From assembly GCA_020247055.1 (NCBI GenBank), contig JADCJL010000100.1, forward strand, positions 1 through 64,000: 64,000 bases of DNA. The letters run 5' to 3'. Of the stretch, positions 28,279-37,144 are shown piece by piece. The notes under the pieces are model-generated. The model made no database searches and was not told where the DNA came from. It saw only the letters and a list, made by a program, of their open reading frames with translations. The position numbers and the translations under genes are program-made. The stretch comes from Acidobacteriaceae bacterium. GTDB taxonomy: Bacteria > Acidobacteriota > Terriglobia > Bryobacterales > Bryobacteraceae. Within the stretch, counting starts at the first letter, position 1. Each line of letters opens with the position of its first letter.

Positions 28279-30188
28279 GATGCCTTCCGGAAGGGCGCGG
28301 TGAAGCGCCGCAAGATTTCGAGGCCGGGCAGGGCCCGCTGCTGGACGGCGGGCAGGCGGCTACGGCCGAACCAGAGCCATTCGATGAGCAGCAGAAGTCC
28401 GCCGGCGATGGCGAGCCACTGCCAGAGGTCGCGCGAGGCGATGGAGTCGGCGATGCCGCGAGGGATGCCGCGGCGGACTTTGGCCGGGGCGTCCCAGGCG
28501 GAGTCGGCGACGTCGGGCAGGGAGAGGGAGTAGACCTGCTCTTTACTGCCGGTGCGGACGCGGACGAGGCCACGCTGGGCGGAGTAGAACTGGAGATTGC
28601 CGTCGCTGAGCGAGAAGGGGATGGCGAGGTCGCTGTCGCCGAGGACGCGGACGGCGGTGGCGTTGAGGCCGCTTTCGACGGGGATGCGGACGTTGCCGAC
28701 GCTTTCGCCGGTGACCTCGCGGCGGCGCATGACTTCCGGGGCGAGCCATTCGAGGGTGTTGGCCATGAGGAGGGGGGCGGTGAGTTCGAGGCGGAGGGCG
28801 CCGCGGCCGGGATGGAAGCCGAGGTAGGCGGCGTCCTGGCCGGCGACGGCGACGGCGCCGGCTTCGCTTTCGGCAACAACGGTGACGTTGGCCGAGGGGG
28901 CGAAGACGCTGGTTTCGGCCAGGCGGAGATCGAGGCTGCGGAGGCCGGCGGCCATGGGGTGTTCATTGCGCCAGCCGGTGAGTTTGACGCCGCGGGCGGG
29001 GGTGAGCATGGCGAGGGGCGCGCCCTGGACCGGGGGTTCGATCCAGAGGGCTTTGCGGAGGGGCTTGGCGGTGGGGGCGAAGCGGTCGAGAATGAGGATT
29101 TCGGCGTCGGCGTCGGCTTTATACTCTTCGGGGGGAGCGTAGGTGGCGGTGAGCCAGCGGTTGGCGTTCAGGAGCGGGCGAAGGAGGTTGGGTTCGCGGG
29201 TGTAGACCATGACGCGGACCAGCTTTTGTTCGGGCAGTTCGAGGGTGGCGCCGTTGTCTTCGGCGATGGCGTCGCGGAGGACGAGGCGGGCTTCGAGGTA
29301 GCCGGCGGCCTTGGTGCGGAATTCGATGCGAGCGGTCTCTTCGGCGCCGGGGGCGAGGGTGAGGCGGGCCGAGCCGACCGGGGCGCTGCCGAAGGTGACG
29401 GCGAGGGGGGCGTTTTCCACCTGGCGGGAGTAGTTTTTGATGGCCACGAAGACCTCCCAGAGTTGGGCGTCGGCCGGGGAGCGCCGGAGGGTGACCTTGC
29501 GGATACCGACGTTGCGGAGGTCGCTTTTCACGGGCAGGAGACGGAGATTGGCGGGGAGTTCGGCTTCGGCGGGGAGGTCGTTCGCGTAGGAGCGGAAGGC
29601 ACCGGCGAGGACGATGTCGCCGAGGCCGCTGCCGTGCTGGCGCTGCATTTGGCGGGCGAAATCGAGCGTGGCGCGGAGGTTGAGGGCCGAGGCGCCGGGG
29701 CGGGTTTCGAGGATCGCTTGTTCGGTGGCCGCGCGGTTGGTGGCGAAGACGGTGGCGGGGGTGGGGAGGGCATCGGCGCGGACGAGCATGACACGGTCGG
29801 CGGTGGGGAGGCTGCGGAGCCAGAGGATGGAGTCGCGTTTGGCTTGATCGAGGAGGGACCGGGGGCCGGAGCGGCCGGCCATCCAGGCGGAGCTGTCGAG
29901 GACGAGGACGTGGTCGCGGCTCATGCGGTCTGGTGAGCCGAGGCGGAGTTGCGCGAGGGCGGCGAGGAGGAGGCCGAGGGCGAGGAGTTGGAGCAGCATC
30001 GACCAGGGCTGCTGGATGCGTTTGCGATGCTTGGCTTCGGGGGGTCTTTCCGAGGGGGTCCAGAAGCGGAGGGTGGCGACGCGGATTTTGCGGCGGGAGC
30101 GGTCGAGCAGGTAGAGGGCGAGGACGCCGCCGCTGACCACTCCCCAGACGGCGAGGAATTCGCCGAGGCTCAAATTGAGAAAGAACAT
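28275..30188 (-). CDS. BatA-like membrane protein with degenerate VWA domain
   Basis: This 637-residue protein has two N-terminal membrane helices (about 12-28 and 61-80), with the BatA N-terminal signature LLDRSRRKIRVATLRFW between them. A VWA domain follows in which the MIDAS reads DSSAW instead of DxSxS, so metal binding is probably lost. A C-terminal helix is at WLAIAGGLLLLIEWLWF. In Bacteroides and others, Bat proteins form a membrane complex with MoxR. It lies directly after DUF58 (stop and start touch) and overlaps the downstream VWA gene by 4 nt. Confidence 0.85.
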   Translation of the reverse strand: MFFLNLSLGEFLAVWGVVSGGVLALYLLDRSRRKIRVATLRFWTPSERPPEAKHRKRIQQPWSMLLQLLALGLLLAALAQLRLGSPDRMSRDHVLVLDSSAWMAGRSGPRSLLDQAKRDSILWLRSLPTADRVMLVRADALPTPATVFATNRAATEQAILETRPGASALNLRATLDFARQMQRQHGSGLGDIVLAGAFRSYANDLPAEAELPANLRLLPVKSDLRNVGIRKVTLRRSPADAQLWEVFVAIKNYSRQVENAPLAVTFGSAPVGSARLTLAPGAEETARIEFRTKAAGYLEARLVLRDAIAEDNGATLELPEQKLVRVMVYTREPNLLRPLLNANRWLTATYAPPEEYKADADAEILILDRFAPTAKPLRKALWIEPPVQGAPLAMLTPARGVKLTGWRNEHPMAAGLRSLDLRLAETSVFAPSANVTVVAESEAGAVAVAGQDAAYLGFHPGRGALRLELTAPLLMANTLEWLAPEVMRRREVTGESVGNVRIPVESGLNATAVRVLGDSDLAIPFSLSDGNLQFYSAQRGLVRVRTGSKEQVYSLSLPDVADSAWDAPAKVRRGIPRGIADSIASRDLWQWLAIAGGLLLLIEWLWFGRSRLPAVQQRALPGLEILRRFTAPFRKAS

Positions 30189-31064
30189 TTAGCGGCCGCC
30201 CCCTAGTAATGGTCCGAAGAGCGCCTGTTCGACGGGGGTGGAGGTGACGACCCCGGCGTACTTGCCGCCTTTGCGCTGGGCGACTTCGCGAATGCCGCGA
30301 GCGTAGGCGTCGAAGTTGGCGGTGTATTCGGCTTGCGCTTCCCGGTCGAAGTTGAGCTTTTGGACTTCGCCGGTTTCGGCGTCTTCGATTTCGATTTCGC
30401 CGAGGAAGGGGGGGACGCGGTCCTGTTCGCTCCACAGGTGGATGAGAAAGACCTCGTGGCCGAAGTCGGCGAGATATTGGAGGGGTTTTTCGCAGCCTTG
30501 GTCGTCGAGGAAGTCCGAGATGACGATGACGAGGCCGCGTTGGGGGTATTCGGCGATGAAGCGTTTGACGACGGTGAGGAAGTCGGATTTGCCGGAGGGT
30601 TTGAGGCCTTCGAGAAAGGTGACGGTGGGGCGGAAGCGATGACGGCCGCCGCCGCAGGGGAGGGGGTCGAGGAGTTGGCCGGAGAAGGGCTGGAGGAGGA
30701 CGCTTTCGAGGCGCACGAGGCCGACGTAGGTGAGGGCGCCGGCGAGGCGGCGGGCGTAGTCGAACTTGTTCGGCTCACCCGTGGCCATGGAATCGCTCGT
30801 GTCGAGGAGGATGCGGACGGGGACGCGGGGCTCGACCTGGAAGAGTTTCAGGATGAGGCGTTCGAGGCGCATGTAGACGCGCCAGTTGACGGCGCGGAGG
30901 TCGTCGCCCTGGTGGAACTGGCGGTGATCGAGGAACTCCTGGCCGGCGCCGGAGTAGCGGGAGGCGTTGTGGCCGCCGACGAGTCCGGGAAACGACTTCT
31001 GCCAGTGCAGGGTGAGCCGTTCGAGCCGTTCGAGAAAAGCCTGATCGATGGAGAACTCCGCCAT
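30189..31064 (-). CDS. DUF58 domain protein
   Basis: This 291-residue soluble protein has the core DUF58 signature HQGDDLRAVNWRVYMRLERLILK, followed by a VWA-like segment with ILLDTSDSM. DUF58 proteins are constant partners of MoxR ATPases and are believed to recruit the ATPase to the membrane VWA proteins. No transmembrane helix is seen, whereas some family members have two. It starts 10 nt after the MoxR stop and is clearly in the same operon. Confidence 0.9.
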   Translation of the reverse strand: MAEFSIDQAFLERLERLTLHWQKSFPGLVGGHNASRYSGAGQEFLDHRQFHQGDDLRAVNWRVYMRLERLILKLFQVEPRVPVRILLDTSDSMATGEPNKFDYARRLAGALTYVGLVRLESVLLQPFSGQLLDPLPCGGGRHRFRPTVTFLEGLKPSGKSDFLTVVKRFIAEYPQRGLVIVISDFLDDQGCEKPLQYLADFGHEVFLIHLWSEQDRVPPFLGEIEIEDAETGEVQKLNFDREAQAEYTANFDAYARGIREVAQRKGGKYAGVVTSTPVEQALFGPLLGGGR

Positions 31065-31074
31065 GGGGGCCAGC

Positions 31075-32064
31075 TTAGACCTGGGCGGGGGCGACGGAGC
31101 GCACGATGTGCTTGAGGACGGTGTCGGGAGTTTCGCCGTCGGCGTGGGCGTCGAAGTTGAGGATAATGCGATGGCGCAGGACGGCCGGGGCGATGGACTG
31201 AATATCTTCGATGCTCAAGTGCGTACGGCCGCGCATGAGGGCGAGGACGCGGCCGCACTCGACGAGGGCTTGGGCGCCGCGGGGGGAACTGCCGTAGCGG
31301 ATGTATTTCTTCGTGCGTTCGGCAGCGCTGGCCGAAGCGGGCTGGGTAGCCATAACGAGATCGACGGCGTACTCCTGAACGTGGGGGGCGGCGAGGACCT
31401 GGCGGGCGACGGATTTGAGTTCGAGGATGGCGGCGCGGTCGACGACCTGATCGAGGTGGATCTCTTCGCGGTGCATGGTGAGGTCGACGATGCGGGAGAG
31501 CTCGGACTTAGAGGGGTAGGGCACCAGGATCTTCATGAGGAAGCGGTCGAGCTGGGCTTCGGGGAGGGGGTAGGTGCCCTCCATTTCGATGGGGTTCTGG
31601 GTGGCCATGACCAGGAAGGGATCTTCGAGGACGTGGGTGGTGGTGCCGCTGGTGACGGTGCGCTCCTGCATGGCTTCGAGGAGGGCGGACTGGGTTTTGG
31701 GGGTAGCGCGGTTGATTTCGTCGGCGAGGACGAGGTTGGCGAAGATGGGGCCGGCCTGGAAGCGGAAGGCGCGGTGGCCTTCGCTGTCGGACTCCATGAT
31801 CATGCTGCCGACGATGTCGGCGGGCATGAGGTCGGGGGTGAACTGGATGCGGGAGTATTTGAGATGGAGGACCCGGGAGAGGGTGCGGAGCAGGGTGGTT
31901 TTGCCGAGACCCGGGACGCCTTCGAGCAGCACGTGGCCGCCGGCGATCATACAAATCAGGACGCCGTCGACGACCTCGGGTTGACCGACGATGATTTTGC
32001 CGATTTCCTGCCGGATCTTGTCGAGGTGTTGGACTGCTTGACGGAGGGCGCTATCTGTAGACAC
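31075..32064 (-). CDS. MoxR family AAA+ ATPase
   Basis: This 329-residue ATPase has Walker A GVPGLGKT (residues 49-56), Walker B LVLADEINRATPKTQSALLEAM, sensor ATQNPIEMEGTYPLPEAQLDRF and a C-terminal lid domain. MoxR ATPases act with DUF58 and VWA proteins as chaperones for metal insertion or complex assembly. The start is a GTG at 32064. TAGAAT lies 6 nt upstream on the minus strand with GAGGAG directly against the GTG, which is too close to act as a normal ribosome site. The gene heads a four-gene operon running to 25777. Confidence 0.92.
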   Translation of the reverse strand: MSTDSALRQAVQHLDKIRQEIGKIIVGQPEVVDGVLICMIAGGHVLLEGVPGLGKTTLLRTLSRVLHLKYSRIQFTPDLMPADIVGSMIMESDSEGHRAFRFQAGPIFANLVLADEINRATPKTQSALLEAMQERTVTSGTTTHVLEDPFLVMATQNPIEMEGTYPLPEAQLDRFLMKILVPYPSKSELSRIVDLTMHREEIHLDQVVDRAAILELKSVARQVLAAPHVQEYAVDLVMATQPASASAAERTKKYIRYGSSPRGAQALVECGRVLALMRGRTHLSIEDIQSIAPAVLRHRIILNFDAHADGETPDTVLKHIVRSVAPAQV

Positions 32065-32070
32065 CTCCTC

Positions 32071-32076
32071 ATTCTA
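32071..32076 (-). promoter_or_regulatory. -10-like TAGAAT, 6 nt before the moxR GTG start
   Basis: On the minus strand TAGAAT-GAGGAG-GTG puts the hexamer 6 nt from the start codon, giving a leaderless transcript that begins with GTG. The GAGGAG would be upstream of the transcription start, so its resemblance to a ribosome site is probably accidental. Confidence 0.5.
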
Positions 32077-32145
32077 TGGCAACACGAAGACAGACGGGCG
32101 GGCGGTCGGTCGAAATTGCGCGTGAGGCGAGGAAGGCCGGTGAGG

Positions 32146-32592
32146 TCAACTGCGGGCGGCGGCGAGGTTCACGCCGGATTCGGCGGCGAGATAGCCGACG
32201 ATGCGGGACATTTCGCGCAGGGCGCTGAGCGTTTTCGGCAAGCCGAAGGACTGGGAGCAGGAGAAGGCGAACTGCATCAGGCGGTAATCGATGAGCAGCA
32301 GGCGGCTTTCGAGGGAGCCGAAGCCGGCCAGGTCGCCCTGGCAGTCGCGGGTCAGGCGTTGGATGAGGCGGAGGTCATCGTCGAGGGTGTTCCGAACGTG
32401 CTTGAGTTCGGAAGGGGTGGAAGCAGCAGCCAAGCGCTGTTCGAGCAGCGCAAAGACGGAAGCCTCCGGGCTGGCGAAGGGCTTAGCTTCGTCCTCCTCA
32501 AACCGGGACTCCAGAATTAGCAGGCACGAGTACCGAAACCAATAGAGGAAGAGTGCCACGGAGACGATGATGATCACGATGCTGGTAAGCAT
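32146..32592 (-). CDS. membrane-anchored protein of unknown function
   Basis: This 148-residue protein has one N-terminal membrane helix (LTSIVIIIVSVALFLYWF) and then a helical domain with possible coiled-coil segments (EASVFALLEQRLAAASTPSELKHVRNTLDDD). No known family was recognised. It lies 81 bp upstream of the MoxR operon on the same strand and could be part of that membrane system, but it has its own promoter. ATG 32592 starts the helix directly. Confidence 0.65.
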   Translation of the reverse strand: MLTSIVIIIVSVALFLYWFRYSCLLILESRFEEDEAKPFASPEASVFALLEQRLAAASTPSELKHVRNTLDDDLRLIQRLTRDCQGDLAGFGSLESRLLLIDYRLMQFAFSCSQSFGLPKTLSALREMSRIVGYLAAESGVNLAAARS

Positions 32593-32667
32593 GAAAAACC
32601 TGAGTATCGAAACAAACCAAAATTCAAACGGGGAATTGCGTACTGTGGGTACTGATACCTAATTGGA

Positions 32668-32696
32668 ATTATAGGCAGCGGGGCGGGCGGCGGCAA
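32668..32696 (-). promoter_or_regulatory. sigma70-type promoter (TTGCCG-N17-TATAAT)
   Basis: On the minus strand TTGCCG (32691-32696) and a perfect TATAAT (32668-32673) are separated by 17 bp. Transcription would start near 32661, giving a leader of about 70 nt before ATG 32592. The region 32593-32744 is markedly AT-richer than its surroundings. This is the only promoter here with both boxes and ordinary leader length. Confidence 0.6.
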
Positions 32697-32744
32697 GAAC
32701 AAAACAGGGTGGTAGGTGCATTTTGCGGAAGGCCTACGGTGGCG

Positions 32745-33323
32745 TTAGGAGCCGGCGGACGGGGGGAAGAGCATATCGCCGGCGGTTTGGCCGAGGCTGG
32801 CGCAGTGGTTGGCGAAGAGGCGGGCGTAGCTGAGATTGAGGTAGTCGGCTTCGGTGAAGCCGAGGGCGAGGGCGGCGCGGTCGATCCACTCGCCGGGACC
32901 TTCGAGTTCGAGGAAGGCGCCGATGGGGGTTTCATCGAGCATGGCGGTGCCGGGTTCGGCGTGGTGTTTCCATTCGCTGCGGAACTTTTCGTAGCGGAAG
33001 CGGGGTTCGAGGCCGAGTTTGCCGAGGATGATGGCGAGGATGGCGGTGTCGGCGACGTCGACTTCTATCTCTTCGCGCTGCTTGTGGCGGTCGACGGTGG
33101 CGGGGCCTTTGTAGGTGAGAATGCGGTGGCCGGCGTACTCGCGGAGGCGGATGAGTTCTCCGCGCTGGCGGAGGGAGCCGTCGGGCCAGTCGTAGATGCG
33201 GTTCTGTTCGAGGCTGCGGGGGACCGATTCGACGAAGCCGGCCGCGGCGAGGGTGGCGCGCATGGCCGGCACGTCGGGTACTGCGAGTTTGACTTCGATT
33301 TCCTGGTACCGGTCGGCGTGCAC
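32745..33323 (-). CDS. CYTH-domain protein (class IV adenylate cyclase / ThTPase-like)
   Basis: This 192-residue cytosolic protein has the CYTH signature EIEVK near the N-terminus. The tunnel residues of the family follow: LRQRGELIRLREYAG, LTYKGPATVDRHKQREEIEV and a C-terminal FLELEGPGEWIDRAALALG. CYTH enzymes act on triphosphates (thiamine triphosphate, inorganic triphosphate) or make cAMP. Length and the EGP-helix pattern fit the class IV cyclase/CyaB-like group, but the activity cannot be decided from sequence. GTG 33323 is chosen because TATCCT lies 7 nt upstream of it. Confidence 0.82.
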   Translation of the reverse strand: MHADRYQEIEVKLAVPDVPAMRATLAAAGFVESVPRSLEQNRIYDWPDGSLRQRGELIRLREYAGHRILTYKGPATVDRHKQREEIEVDVADTAILAIILGKLGLEPRFRYEKFRSEWKHHAEPGTAMLDETPIGAFLELEGPGEWIDRAALALGFTEADYLNLSYARLFANHCASLGQTAGDMLFPPSAGS

Positions 33324-33330
33324 TGGACCC

Positions 33331-33336
33331 AGGATA
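33331..33336 (-). promoter_or_regulatory. -10-like TATCCT, 7 nt before the CYTH gene GTG
   Basis: On the minus strand TATCCT-GGGTCCA-GTG gives leaderless spacing. It falls in the 21 bp between the stop of the Gfo/Idh gene and the GTG, so the CYTH gene probably has its own promoter although it follows an operon on the same strand. Confidence 0.5.
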
Positions 33337-33344
33337 GCGCAGGG

Positions 33345-34511
33345 TTAGGGCAGTTCGACTCCGGTAGCCTTCCACTGGCCGGTGCGGGCGCTTTCGAGGA
33401 CGGCGTCGCAGACGCGCTGAGTTTGGAGCGCGTTGCGGAAGTCGGGCTGGGTGGGTTGGCCGGACTCGATGCCGAGGACGAAATCGGCGATGGCGTTGAG
33501 GAAGGTGTGTTCGTAGCCGATGCAGGTGCCGGGCACCCAGTAGTGCTTCATGTAGGGGTGCTCGCCGTTGGTGGTGTGGATTTTGCGCCAGCCGGTGAGA
33601 TGGCTTTCGGTTTTCTTCCCGCTCTGCTGCTGGCGGTATTCGAAGAACTGGAGGTATTCGGGCTCTTCGAGGTCGAAGTAGAGGCTGCCTTCGGCGCCGT
33701 TGAGTTCGAAGGTGTTGAAGTTTTTGCGGCCGCGGGCGTAGCGGGTGGATTCAAACGTACCCATGGAGCCGTTTGAGAATTCGGCGAGGAACATGCAGGC
33801 GTCGTCGATGGTGACGGGTTGCACTTTGCCGGTTTCGACGTGGGTGCGTTCCTTGACGAAGGTTTCGGTTTTGGCGACGACGCGGGTGATGGGGCCGTTG
33901 AGCCACATGGCGGTGTCGATAGAGTGGGCGAGGAGGTCGCCGGTGACGCCGCTGCCGGCGACATCGGCATCGAGGCGCCAGAGGCCGGGGCCGCCCTGGG
34001 GGACGTCTTCGGCGATGGTCCAATCCTGAAGGTAGGTGGCGCGGTAGTGAAAGGCGCGGCCGATGCGGCCTTCGTCGACGATCTGTTTGGCGAGGGCGAT
34101 GGAGGGCACGCGGCGGTAGTTAAACCAGACCATGTTGGGGACGCCGGCTTTTTCAACGGCGGCGACCATCTGTTCGGCCTCGGCGACGGTCATGGCGAGG
34201 GGTTTTTCGCAGACGACCATTTTGCCGTTAGCGGCAGCGGCGAGGGCGATCTCCATGTGCGTGTTGTTAGGCGAGCCGATGTCGATCAGGTCGATGTCGG
34301 GAGCTTCGACGAGGGCGCGCCAGTCGGTTTCGATCCGTTCGTAGCCCCAGTTGTCGGCGAAGGCGCGGGCTTTTTCGGCGTTGCGGGCGCAGACGGCTTT
34401 GAGCACGGGCTTGTGCTGAACGGGGAAGAAATCGGTTAAGCGTTTATAGGCATTCGAATGGGTGCGGCCCATGAAGCCGTAGCCGATCATGCCAACTCGT
34501 AACTCTTTCAT
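33345..34511 (-). CDS. Gfo/Idh/MocA family oxidoreductase
   Basis: This 388-residue NAD(P)-dependent dehydrogenase has the Rossmann motif [20 protein letters not shown] at the N-terminus. The family [15 protein letters not shown] (catalytic Lys in EKP) comes next, followed by the C-terminal beta-sheet domain with [17 protein letters not shown]. There is no signal peptide, so it is cytosolic. Family members oxidise inositols, sugars or related polyols. It is the last of three genes (two TIM-barrel isomerases and this dehydrogenase), a set typical of inositol-like or keto-sugar degradation. The start is 2 nt after the preceding stop. Confidence 0.9.
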   Translation of the reverse strand: MKELRVGMIGYGFMGRTHSNAYKRLTDFFPVQHKPVLKAVCARNAEKARAFADNWGYERIETDWRALVEAPDIDLIDIGSPNNTHMEIALAAAANGKMVVCEKPLAMTVAEAEQMVAAVEKAGVPNMVWFNYRRVPSIALAKQIVDEGRIGRAFHYRATYLQDWTIAEDVPQGGPGLWRLDADVAGSGVTGDLLAHSIDTAMWLNGPITRVVAKTETFVKERTHVETGKVQPVTIDDACMFLAEFSNGSMGTFESTRYARGRKNFNTFELNGAEGSLYFDLEEPEYLQFFEYRQQQSGKKTESHLTGWRKIHTTNGEHPYMKHYWVPGTCIGYEHTFLNAIADFVLGIESGQPTQPDFRNALQTQRVCDAVLESARTGQWKATGVELP

Positions 34512-34513
34512 GG

Positions 34514-35470
34514 TTATGCTCCGTAGCGGGCGACGAGACCGTCGAGCGCTTTCTTACAGGTTTCGGTGGCGGCCCAGGCATCGGGCCAGAAGCAGAGGTC
34601 GATGGTCCACCAGTCGTGGCGAATGCGGGGAGCGGCGGCTTTGACAAGCGCCGGGACGATGGAGTCGAAGTCGAGGACGCCGAGGCCAAAGGGCGGGTGG
34701 CTGGAGGTTTCGTCCTCGCCGTTGGCGTCCTTGTGGCACTGGTTGTCGGAGTCGATGAGATGGATGTGGTTGATGCGGCCGTCGAGGAGAGCGATGAGTT
34801 CGAGTTGGGAGGCGAAGACCTCCTTTTCACCTTCCTGGCGGGCGCCGACGACGCCGACCATCTGGCCGTGGCAGGTGTCGTACATGAGGCCGAAGTTGTC
34901 TTTGCCGACGGCGTCGTGGACGCGGACGATGTCGCTGGGTTTGTTGAAGGCGAAGCCGGGTTCGAACTCCCAGGTGACGTACTGGCCGTTAGCGGCGGCA
35001 ATGTCGCAGCACTCTTTCCAGGCGCCGGCGACGCGGGCGAGGGCGGTGGCGTAATCGACTTCGCGGTGGATGGTGGGGGGCTGGACGCAATCGACGCGGA
35101 CGCCGCCGATGCCGAGGTCGCGGGCGAAGTCGGAGTTTTTGCGGAACTCGGCGACGTACTTGGTGGTGTCGTCGGTGTTGATGAGCTTTTCGCCCCAGAG
35201 GTTGGCGGCGATGCCGCTGAAGGCGAGACCGCGCTCCTTCATCTGCGCCACCAGTTCTTCGCGCTGCGCCTTTTCAGGCATGGCTCCGGCCCAGCCTTCG
35301 TTGGGCCCGTTGGGGTTGCCGGGATTGGGGTGGGGCGGGAAGGAGCCGAGTTCGACGCCGTCGAAGCCGAGCGCCTTCAGCTTGGTGCAGACCGTCTCAA
35401 AATCAATGGGATTGGGGCCGTAGGGGCCAATGGTGTAGGCCCAGGTGCCAATAGAGGTACGCTTGCTCAT
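34514..35470 (-). CDS. sugar phosphate isomerase/epimerase family protein (cytosolic)
   Basis: This 318-residue xylose-isomerase-like TIM barrel has no export leader. Typical elements are [29 protein letters not shown] (metal Glu), [15 protein letters not shown] (metal Asp/His) and [20 protein letters not shown]. The pattern resembles inosose isomerase/dehydratase-type enzymes next to Gfo/Idh dehydrogenases. It is in one operon with the genes at 35480 and 33345, 9 nt downstream of the former. Confidence 0.87.
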   Translation of the reverse strand: MSKRTSIGTWAYTIGPYGPNPIDFETVCTKLKALGFDGVELGSFPPHPNPGNPNGPNEGWAGAMPEKAQREELVAQMKERGLAFSGIAANLWGEKLINTDDTTKYVAEFRKNSDFARDLGIGGVRVDCVQPPTIHREVDYATALARVAGAWKECCDIAAANGQYVTWEFEPGFAFNKPSDIVRVHDAVGKDNFGLMYDTCHGQMVGVVGARQEGEKEVFASQLELIALLDGRINHIHLIDSDNQCHKDANGEDETSSHPPFGLGVLDFDSIVPALVKAAAPRIRHDWWTIDLCFWPDAWAATETCKKALDGLVARYGA

Positions 35471-35479
35471 GTCTGTCTC

Positions 35480-36328
35480 CTAGAAATTTAGCGACTTCAG
35501 ATACTGCGCGCTACCGCGCAGGCTGTCGAGGGGATTGCCGGGGGTTTGGTCCTGCTCGACGAAGAAATGCCTGGCACCGGCCTTTTGGGCGGCCTGCAGG
35601 ACGGGGCCGATGGCGATGACGCCTTTGCCGACCTCTTCGAAGGCTTCGCGGGGCACGCGTTCGTGGTATTGCGGGCCGATGCCGGCCTTGACGTTCTTCA
35701 TGTGCACGAGGGGGATGCGGCCCTTGTACTGGGCGAAGAGCTTGACGGGTTCGACGCCGCCGACCTGGGCCCACATGATGTCGAGTTCGAGGCCGACGAG
35801 TTTGGGGTCGGTGTTCTTCATGAGCACGTCGAGCAGGGTGCCGCCTTCTTTGACGGGTTCGAACTCAAAAGCGTGGTTGTGGTAACAGAGTTGGATGCCG
35901 GCGGCCTGGCAGCGCTGGCCGGCTTTGTTGAGGGTGTCGGCCAGTTTTTTGATGACGTCGACACCGCCGCGATCCTGGGGGGCGATGTAGGGGCAGACGG
36001 CGTAGCGGAAGCCGCGCTGTTTGGCATCGTCGAGGGTGGCGTTGAGTTTGTCGATCTCGACGGTGAACATGCGGGTGTCGATGTGCAGGGAGACGGGCTT
36101 GAGCTTAGTCTGTTTGAGGGCGGACCAGATTTTATCCATGTTGCCGCGGATGACTTCGGCTTCGGTGTAGCCGGCGGCTTCGAGGCCCTGAAGGACGGCG
36201 AGGGGGTCCTTGTCGATGATGGACCGGAGCGAGTAGAGTTGGGCGCCGAAGGTCTTCAGCGACTTGGCTTCGAGCGTCAGGGCCGCTGCCGAGGCGGCGA
36301 CGAAAGTACGGCGGGACAGGGTCTGCAT
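35480..36328 (-). CDS. sugar phosphate isomerase/epimerase family protein, Tat-tagged
   Basis: This 282-residue TIM-barrel protein begins with the Tat leader LSRRTFVAASAAALTLEA. The body has GAQLYSLRSIIDKDP, IQLCYHNHAFEFEP, GLELDIMWAQVGG and VHMKNVKAG, all standard for the family. It is predicted to be exported while its operon partner at 34514 is cytosolic, so the two probably act on related compounds on opposite sides of the membrane. TATGAT lies 8 nt before ATG 36328, and this gene heads the operon. Confidence 0.87.
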   Translation of the reverse strand: MQTLSRRTFVAASAAALTLEAKSLKTFGAQLYSLRSIIDKDPLAVLQGLEAAGYTEAEVIRGNMDKIWSALKQTKLKPVSLHIDTRMFTVEIDKLNATLDDAKQRGFRYAVCPYIAPQDRGGVDVIKKLADTLNKAGQRCQAAGIQLCYHNHAFEFEPVKEGGTLLDVLMKNTDPKLVGLELDIMWAQVGGVEPVKLFAQYKGRIPLVHMKNVKAGIGPQYHERVPREAFEEVGKGVIAIGPVLQAAQKAGARHFFVEQDQTPGNPLDSLRGSAQYLKSLNF

Positions 36329-36336
36329 CAGGCAAC

Positions 36337-36342
36337 ATCATA
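36337..36342 (-). promoter_or_regulatory. -10-like TATGAT, 8 nt before the sugar isomerase start
   Basis: On the minus strand TATGAT-GTTGCCTG-ATG gives leaderless or nearly leaderless spacing for the three-gene operon 36328-33345. The divergent SDR promoter lies only 27 bp away on the other strand. Confidence 0.5.
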
Positions 36343-36368
36343 TCGAAACAGGGCGGGTCGAATAGTGC

Positions 36369-36374
36369 TATAGA
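36369..36374 (+). promoter_or_regulatory. -10-like TATAGA, 6 nt before the SDR GTG
   Basis: TATAGA-TGGTTC-GTG places the hexamer 6 nt before GTG 36381, the same geometry as other starts here. This supports the GTG rather than the out-of-frame ATG at 36374. Confidence 0.45.
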
Positions 36375-36380
36375 TGGTTC

Positions 36381-37109
36381 GTGCCTGTATCTATTCACGG
36401 GGAAAGAACCCTCATTGTCGGCGCCTCCAGCGGAATTGGACGCGCCACGGCCCGCCTGTTTGCCCGAGCCGGAGCCAAAGTTTACGCTTCGGCGCGCCGG
36501 GGGGAGCGTTTGGCGGAGTTAGCGGCGGAGCTTGCCGCCGAAGGTCACGAGATTGCGTACGGGACGGCCGACGCGGCCTCGCATGATTCGATGGAGGCTT
36601 TGGCCGCCGACGCGGTGGCGAAGCTGGGGGGTGTGGATATTCTCGTGTTCGCCACGGGAACGAACACGCCGGACCGGGCGATGGCGCGTCTGAACCGGGC
36701 GATCTGGAACGAGCTGATTGAGGTCAATCTGAACGGTCCGTACTCGTTGACGGCGGCGCTGCTGCCGGCAATGCGGGCGGCGGGCAAGGGGCACCTGATC
36801 TACGTCTCTTCGATTTCGGGCAAGTATGCGGACGTTTCCGGCGCGGCCTACCAGGCGTCGAAGCGGGGCATGTTGGGCCTGGCGGCGGCGGTGCGCCAGG
36901 AAGAGCGGGAGAACGGCATCCGGACATGCGTGGTTTGCCCGGGGCTTGTGGATTCCGAGTTGATGGAGAAGCGTCCGGTGAAGCCTTCGGCCGAAACGCT
37001 GGCCAAGGCGCTGCAGCCGGAGGACGTGGCCGACATCATTTTGAGCGTGGCCGTGCTGCACCCGCGGGCGGCGGTGCCGGAGCTCGAGATTGTACCAACG
37101 GTGATTTAG
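36381..37109 (+). CDS. short-chain dehydrogenase/reductase
   Basis: This 242-residue classical SDR has the cofactor motif GASSGIGRATARLF near the N-terminus, the structural motif LVFATGTN in place of NNAG, and the catalytic Ser plus Tyr-x-x-x-Lys in SSISGKYADVSGAAYQASK. It is cytosolic and oxidises or reduces a hydroxyl or keto group with NAD(P)(H). A GTG start is inferred from the position of the -10-like TATAGA. Substrate is unknown; neighbours are sugar isomerases on one side and sialidase-fold enzymes on the other. Confidence 0.9.
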   Translation: MPVSIHGERTLIVGASSGIGRATARLFARAGAKVYASARRGERLAELAAELAAEGHEIAYGTADAASHDSMEALAADAVAKLGGVDILVFATGTNTPDRAMARLNRAIWNELIEVNLNGPYSLTAALLPAMRAAGKGHLIYVSSISGKYADVSGAAYQASKRGMLGLAAAVRQEERENGIRTCVVCPGLVDSELMEKRPVKPSAETLAKALQPEDVADIILSVAVLHPRAAVPELEIVPTVI

Positions 37110-37144
37110 CGGCCGCAGCCGGCTCTCAGTATACTGGGGCTGGT

